A stretch of DNA of 30,065 bases, taken from a virus. The notes below the pieces were generated by a model. It was not told where the DNA came from and did not search any database. It worked only from the letters and a program-made list of their open reading frames with translations. Shown here piece by piece: positions 28,956-30,065 of this stretch (position 1 is its first letter; each line of letters opens with the position of its first letter). Both the position numbers and the translations under genes were made by a program. The stretch is taken from IMG/VR virus record IMGVR_UViG_3300009068_000129, positions 1-30,065 of that record. The stretch is one strand, 5' to 3'.

Positions 28956-30065
28956 TTACCAGTCACCATTCTCATCAGATGAATAGCTATCATCATCTGA
29001 GAAGGATTCGACTGGCTTTTCTTCTCTTGCCCAGAATCGGTTAGTGGGAACAGCTTTATCGTTTCCGATAAAAACTAGTCCAAACCTACGAGACATTTCT
29101 AGGCAATAGAGAAAGCTATCTGCCAAATCGGGCGAGTATCCAGTGCGTCCCTTGTAGTCATCTTTAGTCTCTACAGAAATCTTCTTGGATTTAATGAAAT
29201 ACCTACGGATACAAAGTTCTCGCGCCAACTCAGACGCTGCGCCAACCCCGTAGATCACTCGACTCTTAAAGCCGTGATAGGCTGAGTACCAATATTCCGA
29301 GACAAGTCTATCATAAACATCCTTACACGGGCGTTTATCAACCTCTGCTGCCATACGGTCAGTAGGTTTACCCATAGAGGAAATAAGAGCGATAGAATGA
29401 CCACTGGCATCAAATCTCAACCACTCGCGTATGATAGCTTGAGCGACTCGACCGCCATCACCAGATACGTCCATACCAAATTTGGTAGGTTGAACTCCAG
29501 AAGCCCGGCATAGCTCGACTACTTCCTTAGCTAGACCAACTTCAAACTCAGCGGCTTCACGGGCAGATAGCTGAATGACCTTCTGTTTCTCCAACCACAT
29601 AACACGATTGCGAGTCCCGCGAATGTAACCCAGTTTAGCTATGGTAAGCACACACCTATCTCCACCAACCGTAAAAGCGGTATCGAATCCAGCAACCTTG
29701 TGGAAACCTTCTGAATCCCAAAGCGGTTCTTCGTCGGTATCAGCGTTACGAATCAAGTCAGCGGTTAGAATTGTCTGGGCGAATCCCGATTTCGGCCACC
29801 AGCCAATAGCGTTACGAACATAGTCAATTGCATTCTCGTCACCATAACACTGCTTGAGCATGATCTCCTGCTTTTTACGATCCATCAAGAACGGGAATGG
29901 AGATGGTTCATTTGCTGGTGCAGAAAAGTTAGGACTCCGCATACCATTGTAAAACAAGCAAACTCCAGTCTCCGTCTCCCACTTATCCATCTCTGGACTG
30001 ACAGTATCAAAGTTAGAAGCACCTTTAGGCATAGCCCAGCGAGTGTGAGGATTGTCACCAGCAGA
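28956..30065 (-). CDS. Terminase large subunit, C-terminal nuclease part (gene continues beyond window)
   Basis: Packaging motor nuclease. The frame is open to the right edge (SAGDNPHTRWAMPKG is visible across the ATG at 30032), so the N-terminal ATPase lies outside. RNase H-like nuclease residues: VAGFDTAFTVGGD (first Asp), KFGMDVSGDG (second Asp), GYSPDLADSF (third Asp). A Ser/Asp-rich C-terminus follows. It cuts concatemers during DNA packaging. A TATCG palindrome lies near its 3' end at 29056-29071. Confidence 0.88.
   Translation of the reverse strand, partial: SAGDNPHTRWAMPKGASNFDTVSPEMDKWETETGVCLFYNGMRSPNFSAPANEPSPFPFLMDRKKQEIMLKQCYGDENAIDYVRNAIGWWPKSGFAQTILTADLIRNADTDEEPLWDSEGFHKVAGFDTAFTVGGDRCVLTIAKLGYIRGTRNRVMWLEKQKVIQLSAREAAEFEVGLAKEVVELCRASGVQPTKFGMDVSGDGGRVAQAIIREWLRFDASGHSIALISSMGKPTDRMAAEVDKRPCKDVYDRLVSEYWYSAYHGFKSRVIYGVGAASELARELCIRRYFIKSKKISVETKDDYKGRTGYSPDLADSFLYCLEMSRRFGLVFIGNDKAVPTNRFWAREEKPVESFSDDDSYSSDENGDW
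29056..29071. promoter_or_regulatory. TATCG palindrome inside terminase gene
   Basis: TTATCGTTTCCGATAA, intragenic copy close to the 3' end of the terminase gene. Confidence 0.7.

Overview
The window looks like part of a tailed double-stranded DNA bacteriophage genome (Caudoviricetes). The evidence is a large terminase nuclease domain at the right edge, a 2435-residue virion-type polyvalent protein, a DnaB-type helicase with a DnaD-like partner, a RecB/Cas4-like nuclease, an OB-fold ssDNA-binding-like protein and many tiny genes overlapping by ATGA. The host cannot be named. Promoters look sigma70-like (TTGACA/TATACT), whereas Shine-Dalgarno sequences are mostly absent and several first genes appear leaderless, so a lineage with weak SD use is plausible.

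Layout. 1-8460 (+): the end of a Q/P-rich protein, then the giant injected-type virion protein, ended by a hairpin terminator. 8629-12009 (+): recombination/ssDNA module (77 aa protein, PD-(D/E)XK nuclease with C-terminal cysteines, SSB-like protein, HTH-like 318 aa protein, two small genes), ending at a bidirectional terminator shared with the opposing operon. 12072-18109 (-): a leftward operon of 14 mostly tiny genes from a strong promoter at 18310-18338, ending in an SNF2-type helicase. 18417-18983 (+): a TerS-like HTH protein. 19068-19881 (-): a 241 aa protein with an elaborately foldable leader and a 28 aa membrane peptide. 20328-27365 (-): a long operon with replication initiator (with iterons inside it), DnaB helicase, Holliday-junction-resolvase-like nuclease, small basic proteins, an HNH element, glycosyltransferase, methyltransferase and dCMP deaminase. 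27581-28955: a face-to-face divergent promoter pair with an XRE regulator on the right, followed by an HNH gene. 28956-30065 (-): terminase large subunit, cut by the window edge.

The most unusual content is non-coding. First, a palindrome TATCG-N4/5-CGATA occurs 20 times in the window (about 0.03 expected by chance for the N4 form); in two cases it sits between the -35 and -10 of a plausible promoter, so it looks like a dispersed operator system. Second, in five consecutive gaps of the 12-18 kb operon the same palindrome forms the tip of a larger intercistronic RNA hairpin with a constant internal loop (ACU/CA), covarying stems, G-U pairs that appear only on the transcribed strand, a second hairpin, and a conserved ACACGAAA box just before the next start codon. 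I do not recognise this as a described RNA family.

Other points of interest are an attenuator-like hairpin abutting the start of the replication operon, an HNH insertion that split the glycosyltransferase gene and left a duplicated first exon, and several coding genes under 60 residues.
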